Source of the DNA: Shewanella litorisediminis
GTDB taxonomy: Bacteria > Pseudomonadota > Gammaproteobacteria > Enterobacterales > Shewanellaceae
Direction: 5' to 3'
Length of the DNA stretch: 64,000 nucleotides
Assembly: GCF_016834455.1 (NCBI RefSeq)
Contig: NZ_CP069213.1
Span: forward strand, 306,001-370,000
The translations under genes and the position numbers were made by a program. Each line of letters begins with the position of its first letter. The first letter of the stretch is position 1. Below, piece by piece: positions 9,350 to 17,587 of this stretch. Below the pieces are notes generated by a model. That model saw nothing but the letters and a program-made list of their open reading frames with translations, was not told the DNA's origin and searched no databases.

Positions 9350-9604
9350 TTACTTTTTACTAAGTTCATCAAGTCTATGATTAATTATGTTTAGTTGTAA
9401 TTCAATTTCTTTATTATTTATATGTCTTGAGAACATTAAACTTTCCAATGAGAAAATAACATAACCTAAAACAAAAAACAACCCAAACTCAAATTTCATA
9501 ATTATAATTACAGCTGCAAATATCTTTATTGCTGACCATAACACTATGGAAAATTTTTTTCCATTTAATAACCTTTTGATTTTCTGTTCCTGTTCTAAAA
9601 ACAT
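9350..9604 (-). CDS. small membrane protein, 84 aa
   Basis: Residues about 20-38 and 39-56 are hydrophobic and form one or two membrane segments; the ends are charged (EQEQKIKRLLNGKK at the start, a lysine/glutamate-rich helix at the end). AGGAGG lies upstream but rather far, across the stretch 9605-9640. No family is recognised, and low base complexity makes the call tentative. Confidence 0.5.
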   Translation of the reverse strand: MFLEQEQKIKRLLNGKKFSIVLWSAIKIFAAVIIIMKFEFGLFFVLGYVIFSLESLMFSRHINNKEIELQLNIINHRLDELSKK

Positions 9605-9709
9605 AGCAATTAAATATCCATATTATCTGTTAGGAGGAAATTACATAGAAAAATTCATAAAGTAGTTCCATTGGCAGAATTAATAGCATCATAAAGTAGC
9701 TCGGTTACT

Positions 9710-10294
9710 CTATCGCTGTAATTCGATCTTTATCCCCAATCCCTGCTCGTTGTAAAGCAATGGCTGCAACTGCTCTGGGGTTGAACCAAACCAGAAATCG
9801 ACGTTGGGAACATCGACAAACAGCGGCATGCGGTTGTGGTAAGGGGCGCAGCTGGATATAGGGGCTGTGGTTAGGGTTACCAGCTTGGCTCCGGTGGGTT
9901 CGTTGATTATCAGTCCGGCCATTAGCAGCGGTTTGTTGTCGGCAGCGCTGAAGAGGTACCTCACCTTTCTGGTTTTTTCATTAGTGCCTTCCTGGCGCCA
10001 CTCATACCAACCGGAGCAAGGCACCAGGCATCTGTGCTCGGCAAAGGCAAGTTTGAAAGTGGGCTTTTGCATTACCGTTTCGGCTTGTGCGTTGATAAGG
10101 ATGTTCTTGGCCCAGGCAGGCTTGATGCCCCAAGTAGTATCTAACTGTTTGAGTGAGCCCTGCTGGTGAACGACCGTAGCGACAGCCTGTGTCGGGCGTA
10201 AATCCACATTATCGCTGGTATGGAAATCCAACCCCAGGGTCTCACCAACCCACTGGCACAAGGGATCAGCAATTACATTCATCCGGCCACACAT
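9710..10294 (-). CDS. SRAP-family abasic-site processing protein (YedK/HMCES-like)
   Basis: The 194-aa protein begins MCGRMN; after removal of Met1, Cys2 is the residue that forms a thiazolidine crosslink with abasic sites in single-stranded DNA in this family. The conserved HNRMP block (about residue 150) and CSGWYEW (about residue 95) are present. The family shields abasic sites during replication or SOS repair. Length fits YedK (about 220 aa), slightly short at the C-terminus. It sits in accessory DNA among unknown genes and next to a duplicated segment, so it may be island-borne. Confidence 0.9.
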   Translation of the reverse strand: MCGRMNVIADPLCQWVGETLGLDFHTSDNVDLRPTQAVATVVHQQGSLKQLDTTWGIKPAWAKNILINAQAETVMQKPTFKLAFAEHRCLVPCSGWYEWRQEGTNEKTRKVRYLFSAADNKPLLMAGLIINEPTGAKLVTLTTAPISSCAPYHNRMPLFVDVPNVDFWFGSTPEQLQPLLYNEQGLGIKIELQR

Positions 10295-10312
10295 TAGTCA
10301 CGCCCCCGATGT

Positions 10313-10420
10313 TGTTTCACAGATGAAGCATACGCATACTTTCGAGCCCGCATATACAGGTTTCTATGTGTTGAACTAAGTGCAAGGCAATCTTCTAAGA
10401 GTCATGCTACTCACCACTTT
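10313..10420. repeat. copy 2 of the ~110-bp direct repeat
   Basis: This is the partner of 6133-6240 in the same orientation. It begins GTTTCACAGATGAAGCATAC, just upstream of the SRAP gene start. Confidence 0.75.
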
Positions 10421-10519
10421 TGTCCATTCATACTCAACTCATAACGCATAGCACACTGGAGGTAAAACACGTTAGCGTTTGACGTCCCAGCAGCCGTAGG
10501 CTGCGAGTGACACGTAAGG

Positions 10520-10825
10520 TTATGCTTGATTACTAAAAGAACCTTTAATATCTAAAAATAATACTCTTAAACGTCTTTTGCTTTCCCGTAGACCAATAAG
10601 GCTTGTCGCTGCGAGGCCATAGAATGGACCGAAAATTAGCATTATCATATACAGAGGGAGCATTAATACCTGTAGTCTTTCCGGCACTTTTTTGACAAGA
10701 TAATATAAAAAATCGTGCACAATAATCCACCAACCCAATAGTATTAAAATCACAATCTGATAAACCGAAAGCAAAGCTATGAGAAACATTTCCAAAATGG
10801 CATCAAAAAATTGCGAAACTTTCAA
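10520..10825 (-). CDS. small membrane protein, 101 aa
   Basis: Two or three hydrophobic segments (residues about 12-38 and 52-80) separated by a basic loop make this an inner-membrane protein of unknown function. It begins with ATG behind GAGGTGAAAAATT, an acceptable ribosome site. Both flanks (10430-10520 and 10835-10950) carry GCGTTATG/CATAACGC-like words and short inverted repeats, faintly reminiscent of integron cassette ends (see findings). Confidence 0.6.
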   Translation of the reverse strand: MKVSQFFDAILEMFLIALLSVYQIVILILLGWWIIVHDFLYYLVKKVPERLQVLMLPLYMIMLIFGPFYGLAATSLIGLRESKRRLRVLFLDIKGSFSNQA

Positions 10826-10944
10826 TTTTTCACCTCAAGCATAACGCTTTGATAATTGGTTGCGCAGCGAAGCGTAGGCAGTCCAGTGGAGGCTAGTTTT
10901 TTGTGGCCGGAACGAAATTAAGCAACTTGTTACCAAGTTGAGAT

Positions 10945-11607
10945 TTAACTAAGCAACAAGTCACTTTTAACATGGTCTATATTTGATTTAGAACCGATAA
11001 TTTTGAAGATAGCTTCAACGAATTCAAATGAAGTCTTGCAAGCCCACTGCGCATATTCTTTTTGATCCCACTTGTGTGGCTTGCCATTATGGTCTTTACC
11101 AAAAACTAGTCTGTTAAGGTTAACCCAATAGTCGCCTTGATAAGAACTACCTTTACGCATAAGATCTTTCGATCCGGAGTCCAACCAAGACGCTTTGTAG
11201 TGAGTAATATTGTTTCTTAGAGAAATCAGAGCTTTTGCATTTTGACTTTCTGCACTTCCTCTTGAGATGGGCTCAAAACCAGCAGAAACTAAAAATATAT
11301 CATATTTATCAAGTATGCTTGACCGATCAACAGCTTCTATTTCAGACAGTGTTTTTATCAGCCTTTTACTTTTTTCGCTGATATTTCCCAGCCAATTGTT
11401 AGCGTCCTTTTCTGCTTCAGCGAACAGCTCGTTAATTGTTGCCTCTAGAAAAGCTACGGCAGACAATATTGAAGCCCCAACATGAGTACCGATTTCGCTT
11501 CTAGATGTCAAGCAATCGCTATTATCGATCCGAGCAGCAAGTCTAGAAAAATGAGCTGCCGACTTCGCATGATGAATAGATAAATATGTGCAAATAAGGA
11601 TTCCCAT
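10945..11607 (-). CDS. hypothetical protein with HEPN-like RxxxxH motif, 220 aa
   Basis: The protein is mostly helical, with no signal peptide. R131-N-N-I-T-H136 in SLRNNITHYKAS matches the RX4-6H motif of HEPN ribonucleases and sits in the usual place in the second half of the domain, followed by an aromatic-rich helix. Family assignment rests on this motif and the helical pattern only. The start ATG at 11607 has GAGGA 8 bases upstream. It lies directly beyond the decayed metallophosphoesterase copy and beside the coiled-coil membrane protein at 11883, a setting seen for some defence genes; no function is shown. Confidence 0.6.
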   Translation of the reverse strand: MGILICTYLSIHHAKSAAHFSRLAARIDNSDCLTSRSEIGTHVGASILSAVAFLEATINELFAEAEKDANNWLGNISEKSKRLIKTLSEIEAVDRSSILDKYDIFLVSAGFEPISRGSAESQNAKALISLRNNITHYKASWLDSGSKDLMRKGSSYQGDYWVNLNRLVFGKDHNGKPHKWDQKEYAQWACKTSFEFVEAIFKIIGSKSNIDHVKSDLLLS

Positions 11608-11630
11608 ACTAATTTCCTCTTATTACCGAC

Positions 11631-11795
11631 GCCCGCATAAATCACCGGACAGCCAAACACCTGACGCATTACCCAGTCAATGCCACTCACGCCAACGTCT
11701 ACATCTCAGGCCAGCACAACTACGTTTATACCATCGGCTTGCGCATGGAAATCTTCAAATTCGATATGTAAGTTGCTGTAGAGTCGGATATTCAT
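11631..11795 (-). pseudogene. 5' fragment of metallophosphoesterase (decayed second copy)
   Basis: The reverse strand from an ATG at 11795 matches the first 55 codons of the gene at 1-541. The catalytic SDLH has become SNLH, and the GD of the second metal-binding block is destroyed by an in-frame TGA. Homology stops abruptly near 11631, but continues upstream of the start codon: TAACCGAATCCAATCACAAT and TCACTTGT recur (compare 577-625 with 11832-11878). This is therefore a duplicated and decayed 5' end plus its promoter region, in the same orientation as copy 1. Confidence 0.9.
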
Positions 11796-11882
11796 ATAAA
11801 GTTATTAAGAAAGCAGATCCGATGAGGCTTAACCGAATCCAATCACAATTTATGATCTGAGTGCCACAGTCACTTGTTATAT

Positions 11883-13235
11883 TCATTTTTTAGACACCAA
11901 AGTACTTACAACGTCTTTTAGTTCTTTGGCTGTTTCGGCTAAACCTTTACTGTCAGAATCTTTAGCCACTTTCGTCGGCAAGGGGGTTTTATAAATTGCA
12001 TTAACAGAATCCATTATCAACTGATCTTTATTTTCTTCTTTTTGTAATTGATCGGCATATGAATTTACCGTCAATGCAACCGCAGACTTAAAAGCGTATT
12101 CCTCTTGGAAGTTTCGCTCTTTTGTATATTGAGAAATAGTGAATAATAATAAACCTATCGCGGGTAATGCCTTAAGTGAATTAACAAATACGACTTGCCA
12201 GCCCAATGCATTTAGATCACCGTTTCCGAACAAGAAAAATATCCATGCAATTGTAGCTAAAGCTGTTACAGGAATGACCCAAGTCCAAAAAGTGATAGAA
12301 GATGAAAGCTCGACCTTTCGTTGTTTAAAGGTTTCAAATAATGAAGCGCCAACTTCACGACCAATTAAGTCATCTAAATATTTGTTTCTTTCTTCAAAAT
12401 GTGAGGTCTTAGAATTAACTAGTTCTAATTTTTCATCAAAAGAACTTTTCAATGAATCAAATGAGGTATTTTGTTTTTCAATCGTTTTTACTTGTTCTTC
12501 AAGAGTGTTGTAAATTTTTCTTAATTCATTTTTTGCTTCTTTATAAATCTCTTCGATTTCTTCCTTTCTGGTACCTGAGCTATCTAATAGTGATTGGATT
12601 CTTTCTGATAGAGATGTAGCCGTAGAATGTAATTCTGATATTTCTGCATTATGATGTCTAGAGGCGCTCAATAGTGATTCAATTTCACTAAGCTCTTTTT
12701 GTTTTACTTTAGTAAATTGAGATAAATCTTCTTTTGTAGACTCCAAACTTTTCAGTTGTTCGTTATATGTACTCAAGGAGCTTTCTAACTGTTTACTAAC
12801 CAGTTCAATTCTTTCACGTTCAGAATTCAAGCTTTCTTCCGAATGCCTAAAGTATTTTCTTTTTGTTTTTTCCCAAAAACCATTAACTGCTTGATAATGA
12901 ACCAATCTTGATAAGTGAGTTACAGCATTTAGAAACCTACCAGTTTCACTGTAAGCAATGAAATTAGCTAAGTCTGAGTTTAACTCTCCACCACCAAACT
13001 CGTTGTGAAATTGATACTGAAATGGTAGCGACTTTAAGAATGAAGTCTTTAGTTCTTCCCTGAACTGATTGAAGACTTTATTGCTTAGCGATAGGAATTC
13101 CTTAAGGGTATATTGTCCAATGCAAACTTCATTTTCATTTGAGTCTGGAAAAGATGCATTCAGCAAACTTGTCATATCAAGTTGAAAATACCGTTCAACA
13201 TGTCCTTGTACTTGATTTATTTGATTCTGGTTCAT
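11883..13235 (-). CDS. coiled-coil protein with two membrane segments, 450 aa
   Basis: Residues 1-130 form a soluble N-terminal region. Residues about 135-290 are a long heptad-rich coiled coil. Two membrane segments follow at about 315-336 and 347-367, then an 80-aa cytoplasmic helical tail. The ATG at 13235 has TAGGGAAAT just before it. I do not know the family. The layout (sensor or filament-like coiled coil plus a membrane hairpin) recalls membrane-linked effectors in defence or stress systems, but nothing in the sequence proves that. Low G+C codon use points to transfer. Confidence 0.65.
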   Translation of the reverse strand: MNQNQINQVQGHVERYFQLDMTSLLNASFPDSNENEVCIGQYTLKEFLSLSNKVFNQFREELKTSFLKSLPFQYQFHNEFGGGELNSDLANFIAYSETGRFLNAVTHLSRLVHYQAVNGFWEKTKRKYFRHSEESLNSERERIELVSKQLESSLSTYNEQLKSLESTKEDLSQFTKVKQKELSEIESLLSASRHHNAEISELHSTATSLSERIQSLLDSSGTRKEEIEEIYKEAKNELRKIYNTLEEQVKTIEKQNTSFDSLKSSFDEKLELVNSKTSHFEERNKYLDDLIGREVGASLFETFKQRKVELSSSITFWTWVIPVTALATIAWIFFLFGNGDLNALGWQVVFVNSLKALPAIGLLLFTISQYTKERNFQEEYAFKSAVALTVNSYADQLQKEENKDQLIMDSVNAIYKTPLPTKVAKDSDSKGLAETAKELKDVVSTLVSKK

Positions 13236-14259
13236 ATTTCCCTACTACGATGAATGAATATAGAAGAGTCAGGACAGGCATCACACTCTATTTGATGCTG
13301 TACCAGCCATCTCTCCTTCGAAGCCGCTTTGGCCTTTGGGCCGAGCCAAACCGTAATACATCTACAAGGCAAGCTACCGCCCCTAGTTTTAGCTACCAGA
13401 CAGCAGTCGACACCTGATTTCGCACTAAAAATCTCACAACAATCTAAAAACTAACAATGGGTTAGAAAGATTAAGCTATCGCAGGAAGGGATGTGGAACT
13501 GTGATGAAAATCGAAAGACGGGTGCATCCCTGCTGCGATTGCTGCCAGTTGCCAAAGGCCGAAGATGTTCGACATTGGAGCCAACCGCCAGCGCTACCAA
13601 TACGCCTGCTTGAGCGTATTGAATCCAATCCATTGTTTGTTATTGCTTATGCCAATCTATCCCAATCCCACAGCTAAGACAAGGGTACTAATTAGCCACA
13701 GTTTGCTTAGCTAAAAGAGTGATTATCTGAGCGATTTTTCATTCCAATTGGGAGCTACAACTTACGGTTTATGCTGCGTTTTTGAAGAATCCAATTTTCT
13801 TGGTTTGAGCAGTTGGATTGTTTGTGGGGATTTTTATCGCGAAACAGCTTTGGATCGGACTAGATCCTGATTGTTTGCATGTCAGGGGCCTAACTAATCA
13901 GTGAGAACCCAACGGGAATGTAGATGAGTTTAGGGTATGAACCACCTGGCCAAAAAGGCTTGTTTGCGTTAATGCCAGCATCAGCTCATCGGCAAGGACA
14001 AGGTGGCAGCTCTCAGGCTTCTTGCGACAAAGCAGCCTGGTGTTCTCTGGCACTTTTTTGAAGTGGCCCGTGACCCAATTCCACCGAGCTAACCATACGA
14101 GTACGTGATGTTTGAGGGAATTCAAACCCACGTGACCTTGCGGTCTGCCACCTGAATGCGATTGGCTGCAGCGAAAATGCCGCAGATTAATCCGCTCGGT
14201 ATGTCACGGAGCAGCGGCGCTTATGCGCCGTTGTTCCGTTTTTGTGTGTGTGAAACTGC
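13236..14259. other. 1-kb region without a recognisable gene
   Basis: No open frame here has a ribosome site or family signature; the longest (13898-14131, reverse) looks like chance. At 14207-14238 a 14-bp imperfect hairpin (12 of 14 pairs, around GGCGC-TTAT-GCGCC) is followed by five T on the plus strand. This would be a plus-strand terminator, although no plus-strand gene precedes it. Confidence 0.5.
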
Positions 14260-15216
14260 TTAAGGGTAAAACAGCGCCGTGAGCTCCTGGCAGTAGACGG
14301 TGCGATAGATGATGGCCTTTTGTAGCCGCTCAACCTCGGCTTGGGTAAGTGTATCTACCTTACTGCTACGCCTGACGGCGTTTGAGTTCATCGCTTCGGT
14401 GAGCAGCTGCTGATGCAGCCGTTTGATGTCACTCAGGATGTCCATATTGTGGGAAAACAGCATCACCTTTTGGTAAAGCCCTGATTCGAGGCCATTGGCC
14501 CACTTTTTAAGGATAGTTTGGCGCTGTTTTTTGGTTTTAAAGGCGTGTTCCATTTCGATAGCGGCCAGGGTGCCAGAGGGCTCCTGCACCAACCCATCAA
14601 TGTTGCGGGTACTGTTTTCGGGATGCAGGCGGCGAAACTCGGTTTCGCTGATAAAGCGTTGCCACTGGGGACTGAAATCCGTCTCGTGGCGGGTATTCAG
14701 CAGCCCTCGCATGATGACAAAGGCGCACATCAAATCGTGCATTACGGTATTTTGGTTAATCCGCTGAGATGGCTCGGACACCGAGCGGTAATGGATAGCA
14801 ACACCCATCAGCTCCTCTGCCATTCTGGCACCGGAGAAACTTAATACGTATACACGGCCATCCACCGACCGCGGTGTACGTACATCCACCAGTAAGCCTT
14901 CGGTAACCAGCTTATTAAGGTGTTCCAGCGCGAGACGCCTGCTGGTGCCATAGAAGACTTCAATCAGGCAGGGACTGATAAGGCCAAAGCGAGCCACCAT
15001 CTTGATGGTGAGGCTGCGCCTGAATTTACCCGTTTGGCAACGATTACTGCCAACCTGATACGCCATATCGATGTTTAAGAAGGGCCGATATTCGGTCCTG
15101 AGCGCTTGATGCTGTGGCTGGTGATTGACCTGGTGATGGCTCTGGTAATTGTTCTGAGGGGCAGCGCTGCTGCCGGAAAGGGGTTGCGCTGGCTTAGCGC
15201 CTGAACTGTTTTTCAT
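14260..15216 (-). CDS. replication-relaxation / MobC-like protein
   Basis: I place the start at the ATG at 15216, which has GGAGG at 5 bases; an open frame extends further upstream without a site. The 318-aa protein has a glutamine/histidine-rich N-terminus, a winged-helix segment around LTIKMVARFGLISPCLIEVFYG..., and a C-terminal half with IDGLVQ...AAIEMEH and a basic TKKQR run. These are the D...ExE-like strands of the restriction-endonuclease-like fold of the replication-relaxation family, which includes MobC-type plasmid mobilization proteins. It suggests the island carries, or once carried, mobilization functions. No relaxase or oriT is identified. The hairpin-rich stretch lies just upstream. 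Confidence 0.6.
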   Translation of the reverse strand: MKNSSGAKPAQPLSGSSAAPQNNYQSHHQVNHQPQHQALRTEYRPFLNIDMAYQVGSNRCQTGKFRRSLTIKMVARFGLISPCLIEVFYGTSRRLALEHLNKLVTEGLLVDVRTPRSVDGRVYVLSFSGARMAEELMGVAIHYRSVSEPSQRINQNTVMHDLMCAFVIMRGLLNTRHETDFSPQWQRFISETEFRRLHPENSTRNIDGLVQEPSGTLAAIEMEHAFKTKKQRQTILKKWANGLESGLYQKVMLFSHNMDILSDIKRLHQQLLTEAMNSNAVRRSSKVDTLTQAEVERLQKAIIYRTVYCQELTALFYP

Positions 15217-15272
15217 ACATCCTCCCTGATGCGTGCCTTTGACAAGTTCTGCATTAGGTAGGGCGTTGAATG

Positions 15273-15856
15273 GCAAATTCCGGAGATTTGCTACGGTGAC
15301 AAAATCGGTATGGGGCAGCGATCGCCATATCGACAACAGCAGCGGGATGCTTCGCACCCCGCGCCGCTATCACGCCCGCTTTGATTGTCGGTATAAAGTA
15401 CCGCCTTCGGCGGTTTCGGCCTTGGCCTTGCCAATACCTCATATGCTCTGGAGCGCCCGCCACTGCTGATGTCTTGCCATCATCAGCGGCTTACGAACTT
15501 CGTTCTGGCGCCCCACAGCATGAAGCGCGCATGTACCGAGCTACGCTCTGTACTACCCGCATTTTTGCCGCGTTTGGTCCGGGGCGATGTAGCCATCGCA
15601 TTTCCCGTCCCTGCCGCGCCCCTGTTCTGGCGAACGGGGCAAGGTTTAGCTTGTCGTTGTTGCCAACGCCGCCGCTAAATTTTGCTTACGCAAAACCAAA
15701 ATACGGGTAGTACAGACCAGCTGTACATGCGCGCTGCTACAGCAAGCGGATTCGATGAATCCACTCGCTTACGCGGCGGTTTGCCAGCCTTGCTGGCGCT
15801 TTTATCGCACAAAAACGTGCCGTTTTTTGCTGCAAGCACACATGCTGTGCACAGCA
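15273..15856. repeat. dense cluster of short hairpins between integrase and MobC-like gene
   Basis: At least 13 non-overlapping inverted repeats occur in under 600 bp, mostly 5-7 bp stems with 3-4 base loops: 15273-15291, 15342-15362 (GCGGG/CCCGC enclosing TGC-TTC-GCA), 15400-15414 (ACCGCC-TTC-GGCGGT), 15465-15487, 15534-15552 (GAGC-TAC-GCTC), 15584-15599 (GCGATG-TAGC-CATCGC), 15620-15639, 15655-15668 (CGTTG-TTGC-CAACG), 15680-15695 (TTTTGC-TTAC-GCAAAA), 15710-15726 (GTACAG/CTGTAC), 15748-15762 (GGATTC-GAT-GAATCC), 15783-15797 (GCCAGC-CTT-GCTGGC), 15807-15830 and the palindrome at 15843-15856. Stems differ in sequence, so this is not a simple repeat. No convincing gene covers it. It could fold as a chain of stem-loops in RNA or in single-stranded DNA. 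Confidence 0.8.
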
Positions 15857-15868
15857 AAAGCCATGCTC

Positions 15869-17428
15869 TCATCCTGGTGGCGGGGGGGAAATAAAGTCAG
15901 TTGCTTCTGTGAGACTCTCCCCTGAAAGTCGAAGCGAGTTAAACACCACAGAATTCCCGTATGTAACGTCTTTGGTGGGTGCAAAATTATAGGGTATAGG
16001 GGAAAGCGTTGAAGGCCTGTTGCTTTGGGAGATGGGTGATGTGGAGTCTTCATTGGTCGCTGATGGCGGCGGGCTTTTGCATGCGGCCATTTTGTTGGTA
16101 GTGGACACTGGCGCTGGCGATGTTATGGTTGCTGGTTCCGCGGTAGATTTGACCTGTGTTTCTACTTCTTCAGCCACTTCAGCATCGGTAACTGTCAATT
16201 TCACAAGAGCTGACGCAATTCCCAGCTTCTCACACAACTTGGTTTGCGCTTCAAGGCGGTCTTGTAGGTAATCACTACGGTTATAGGTCCCCTTAACGCC
16301 TGGCACAACATGGTTTAATACCTTTTCAATAACGTCACTGGTGGTACCTAAGTCGGCGAGGCGACTGGCACAGGTTCGTCTGAAATCGTGCACTGTGAAG
16401 TGCTCAATGCCTGCTGCTTCGAACAAATTAGGCAGTGGTTTGCTTTTTTTCCCCTTGTTTTCTTTGCCAAAGACTTTTGACAAAGCTGCATTTAAGGTGT
16501 CTCTGCCTATATGAGCTGTTTTTGAGCCTGATCTGCGGGCTGGGAATAAATAATCACTATTACCACTGCGCTCTTTCACTTCCAGCAGTATTGGCATGAG
16601 TGGTTCAGGGATGGCAATTCTGATCGATGTATTGGTTTTGCCGCGACTTTTTGGGAGAGCCCATATTTGCTTTTCCAGATCAAACTCAGTCCACTTGGCT
16701 TGTAGCAGCTCATTTTTACGCACCCCCAGAATGAGCAGAAGGATAAACGCCAGATAGTTATCCCATGATACGTGGTCACGTAATATTTCGAGTACCATGG
16801 GAATTTCCTCAAAAGACAAATTTCGTTCTCGAGATTCTTCTTTGACACCAATGCTTTTGAGGTTGATACCTGTAGCTACGTTGGTTTCAAGCATGCCCAG
16901 TTCTATAGCGTGATCCAGTATTTTTCTTATCAACCGAAGCGCATTGCCGTTTGCAGTCCGCTTATCACCAGCATCAATGCTATTGACCACGTTACGAATC
17001 ATTTGGCGGGTTATGCAAGAAACTGGCATGTCGCCCAGTGCCTTAACTATATGATTTTTGTATAGGGCTCTTGGTCTATCTGGATGCTTGATGGTCCTGC
17101 AGTACCCCTCAAAATGGTCCTGAGCAACACTGTCAAACGTGTCTTTCAGTGCTGCCGCTAGCTTCTTGATCTCAAGCTTGGGGTTTTTACCTTCCTTTAC
17201 CTGTCTTTGAAGCTCCGCGGCTTGGTTTTTGGCTTCTAACAGAGACATTTGCCCTGGGCCATTGCCGAATTGGCCAAGCACTATTTCGATTCTTTTCCCT
17301 GCGACGGTGCCTCGGTAGATGAAGGAGGCATCACCAGACTTTAATGGCTTTATATACAAATTGTCGGCAACACGGTCTTTTTTTTCAGAGCCGCTTTTGG
17401 CGATTTTTTTTAACTGCGCGTGGTTCAT
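15869..17428 (-). CDS. island integrase (tyrosine recombinase, P4-like)
   Basis: The 519-aa protein has an N-terminal arm-binding region, a core-binding domain and the catalytic residues R237 (GVRKNELLQ), H347 and R350 (HDFRRT), H373 and the nucleophile Y382. It would integrate and excise the element at its attachment site. It starts 160 bp from the 3' end of yicC and points away from it, as expected for an island inserted at yicC. After Y382 there is an unusual tail of about 125 residues rich in S, T and P, absent from typical integrases of about 400 aa. A 10-bp direct repeat (17462-17482) lies upstream of the start. Confidence 0.93.
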   Translation of the reverse strand: MNHAQLKKIAKSGSEKKDRVADNLYIKPLKSGDASFIYRGTVAGKRIEIVLGQFGNGPGQMSLLEAKNQAAELQRQVKEGKNPKLEIKKLAAALKDTFDSVAQDHFEGYCRTIKHPDRPRALYKNHIVKALGDMPVSCITRQMIRNVVNSIDAGDKRTANGNALRLIRKILDHAIELGMLETNVATGINLKSIGVKEESRERNLSFEEIPMVLEILRDHVSWDNYLAFILLLILGVRKNELLQAKWTEFDLEKQIWALPKSRGKTNTSIRIAIPEPLMPILLEVKERSGNSDYLFPARRSGSKTAHIGRDTLNAALSKVFGKENKGKKSKPLPNLFEAAGIEHFTVHDFRRTCASRLADLGTTSDVIEKVLNHVVPGVKGTYNRSDYLQDRLEAQTKLCEKLGIASALVKLTVTDAEVAEEVETQVKSTAEPATITSPAPVSTTNKMAACKSPPPSATNEDSTSPISQSNRPSTLSPIPYNFAPTKDVTYGNSVVFNSLRLSGESLTEATDFISPPPPG

Positions 17429-17461
17429 TGTTGACTCACCTTACCTAGGAATTGGCTTAGC

Positions 17462-17482
17462 ATAAGTCACCAATAAGTCACC
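17462..17482. repeat. tandem ATAAGTCACC repeat, probable integrase or excisionase arm sites
   Basis: ATAAGTCACC occurs twice with one base between, 34 bases upstream of the integrase start and between it and yicC. Short direct repeats of this kind flanking P4-like integrase genes act as arm-type binding sites; the assignment here is by position and form. Confidence 0.5.
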
Positions 17483-17533
17483 GCAAAATTTGGAATAAGC
17501 TACGGCTCCTGACACAAACTTTCTGAGATTAAA

Positions 17534-17561
17534 ATAAAAAAAGCCCTTTAATCAAGGGCTT
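17534..17561 (-). terminator. terminator downstream of yicC
   Basis: AAGCCCTT and AAGGGCTT pair over 8 bp with a 5-base loop; on the reverse strand the hairpin is followed by a T-tract (A-run at 17534-17542). It ends yicC transcription before the island. Confidence 0.75.
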
Positions 17562-17587
17562 GGTTGGTTGTGAATGCATGTGAAACG

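Noticed and set aside
13898..14131. 77-codon reverse frame in the 1-kb gap
   Set aside because: No ribosome site, no recognisable motif and base composition like the surrounding non-coding DNA.
15682..15894. Open frames through the hairpin cluster (both strands)
   Set aside because: No ribosome sites; the inverted repeats make open frames on both strands likely by symmetry, and the hairpins explain the region better.
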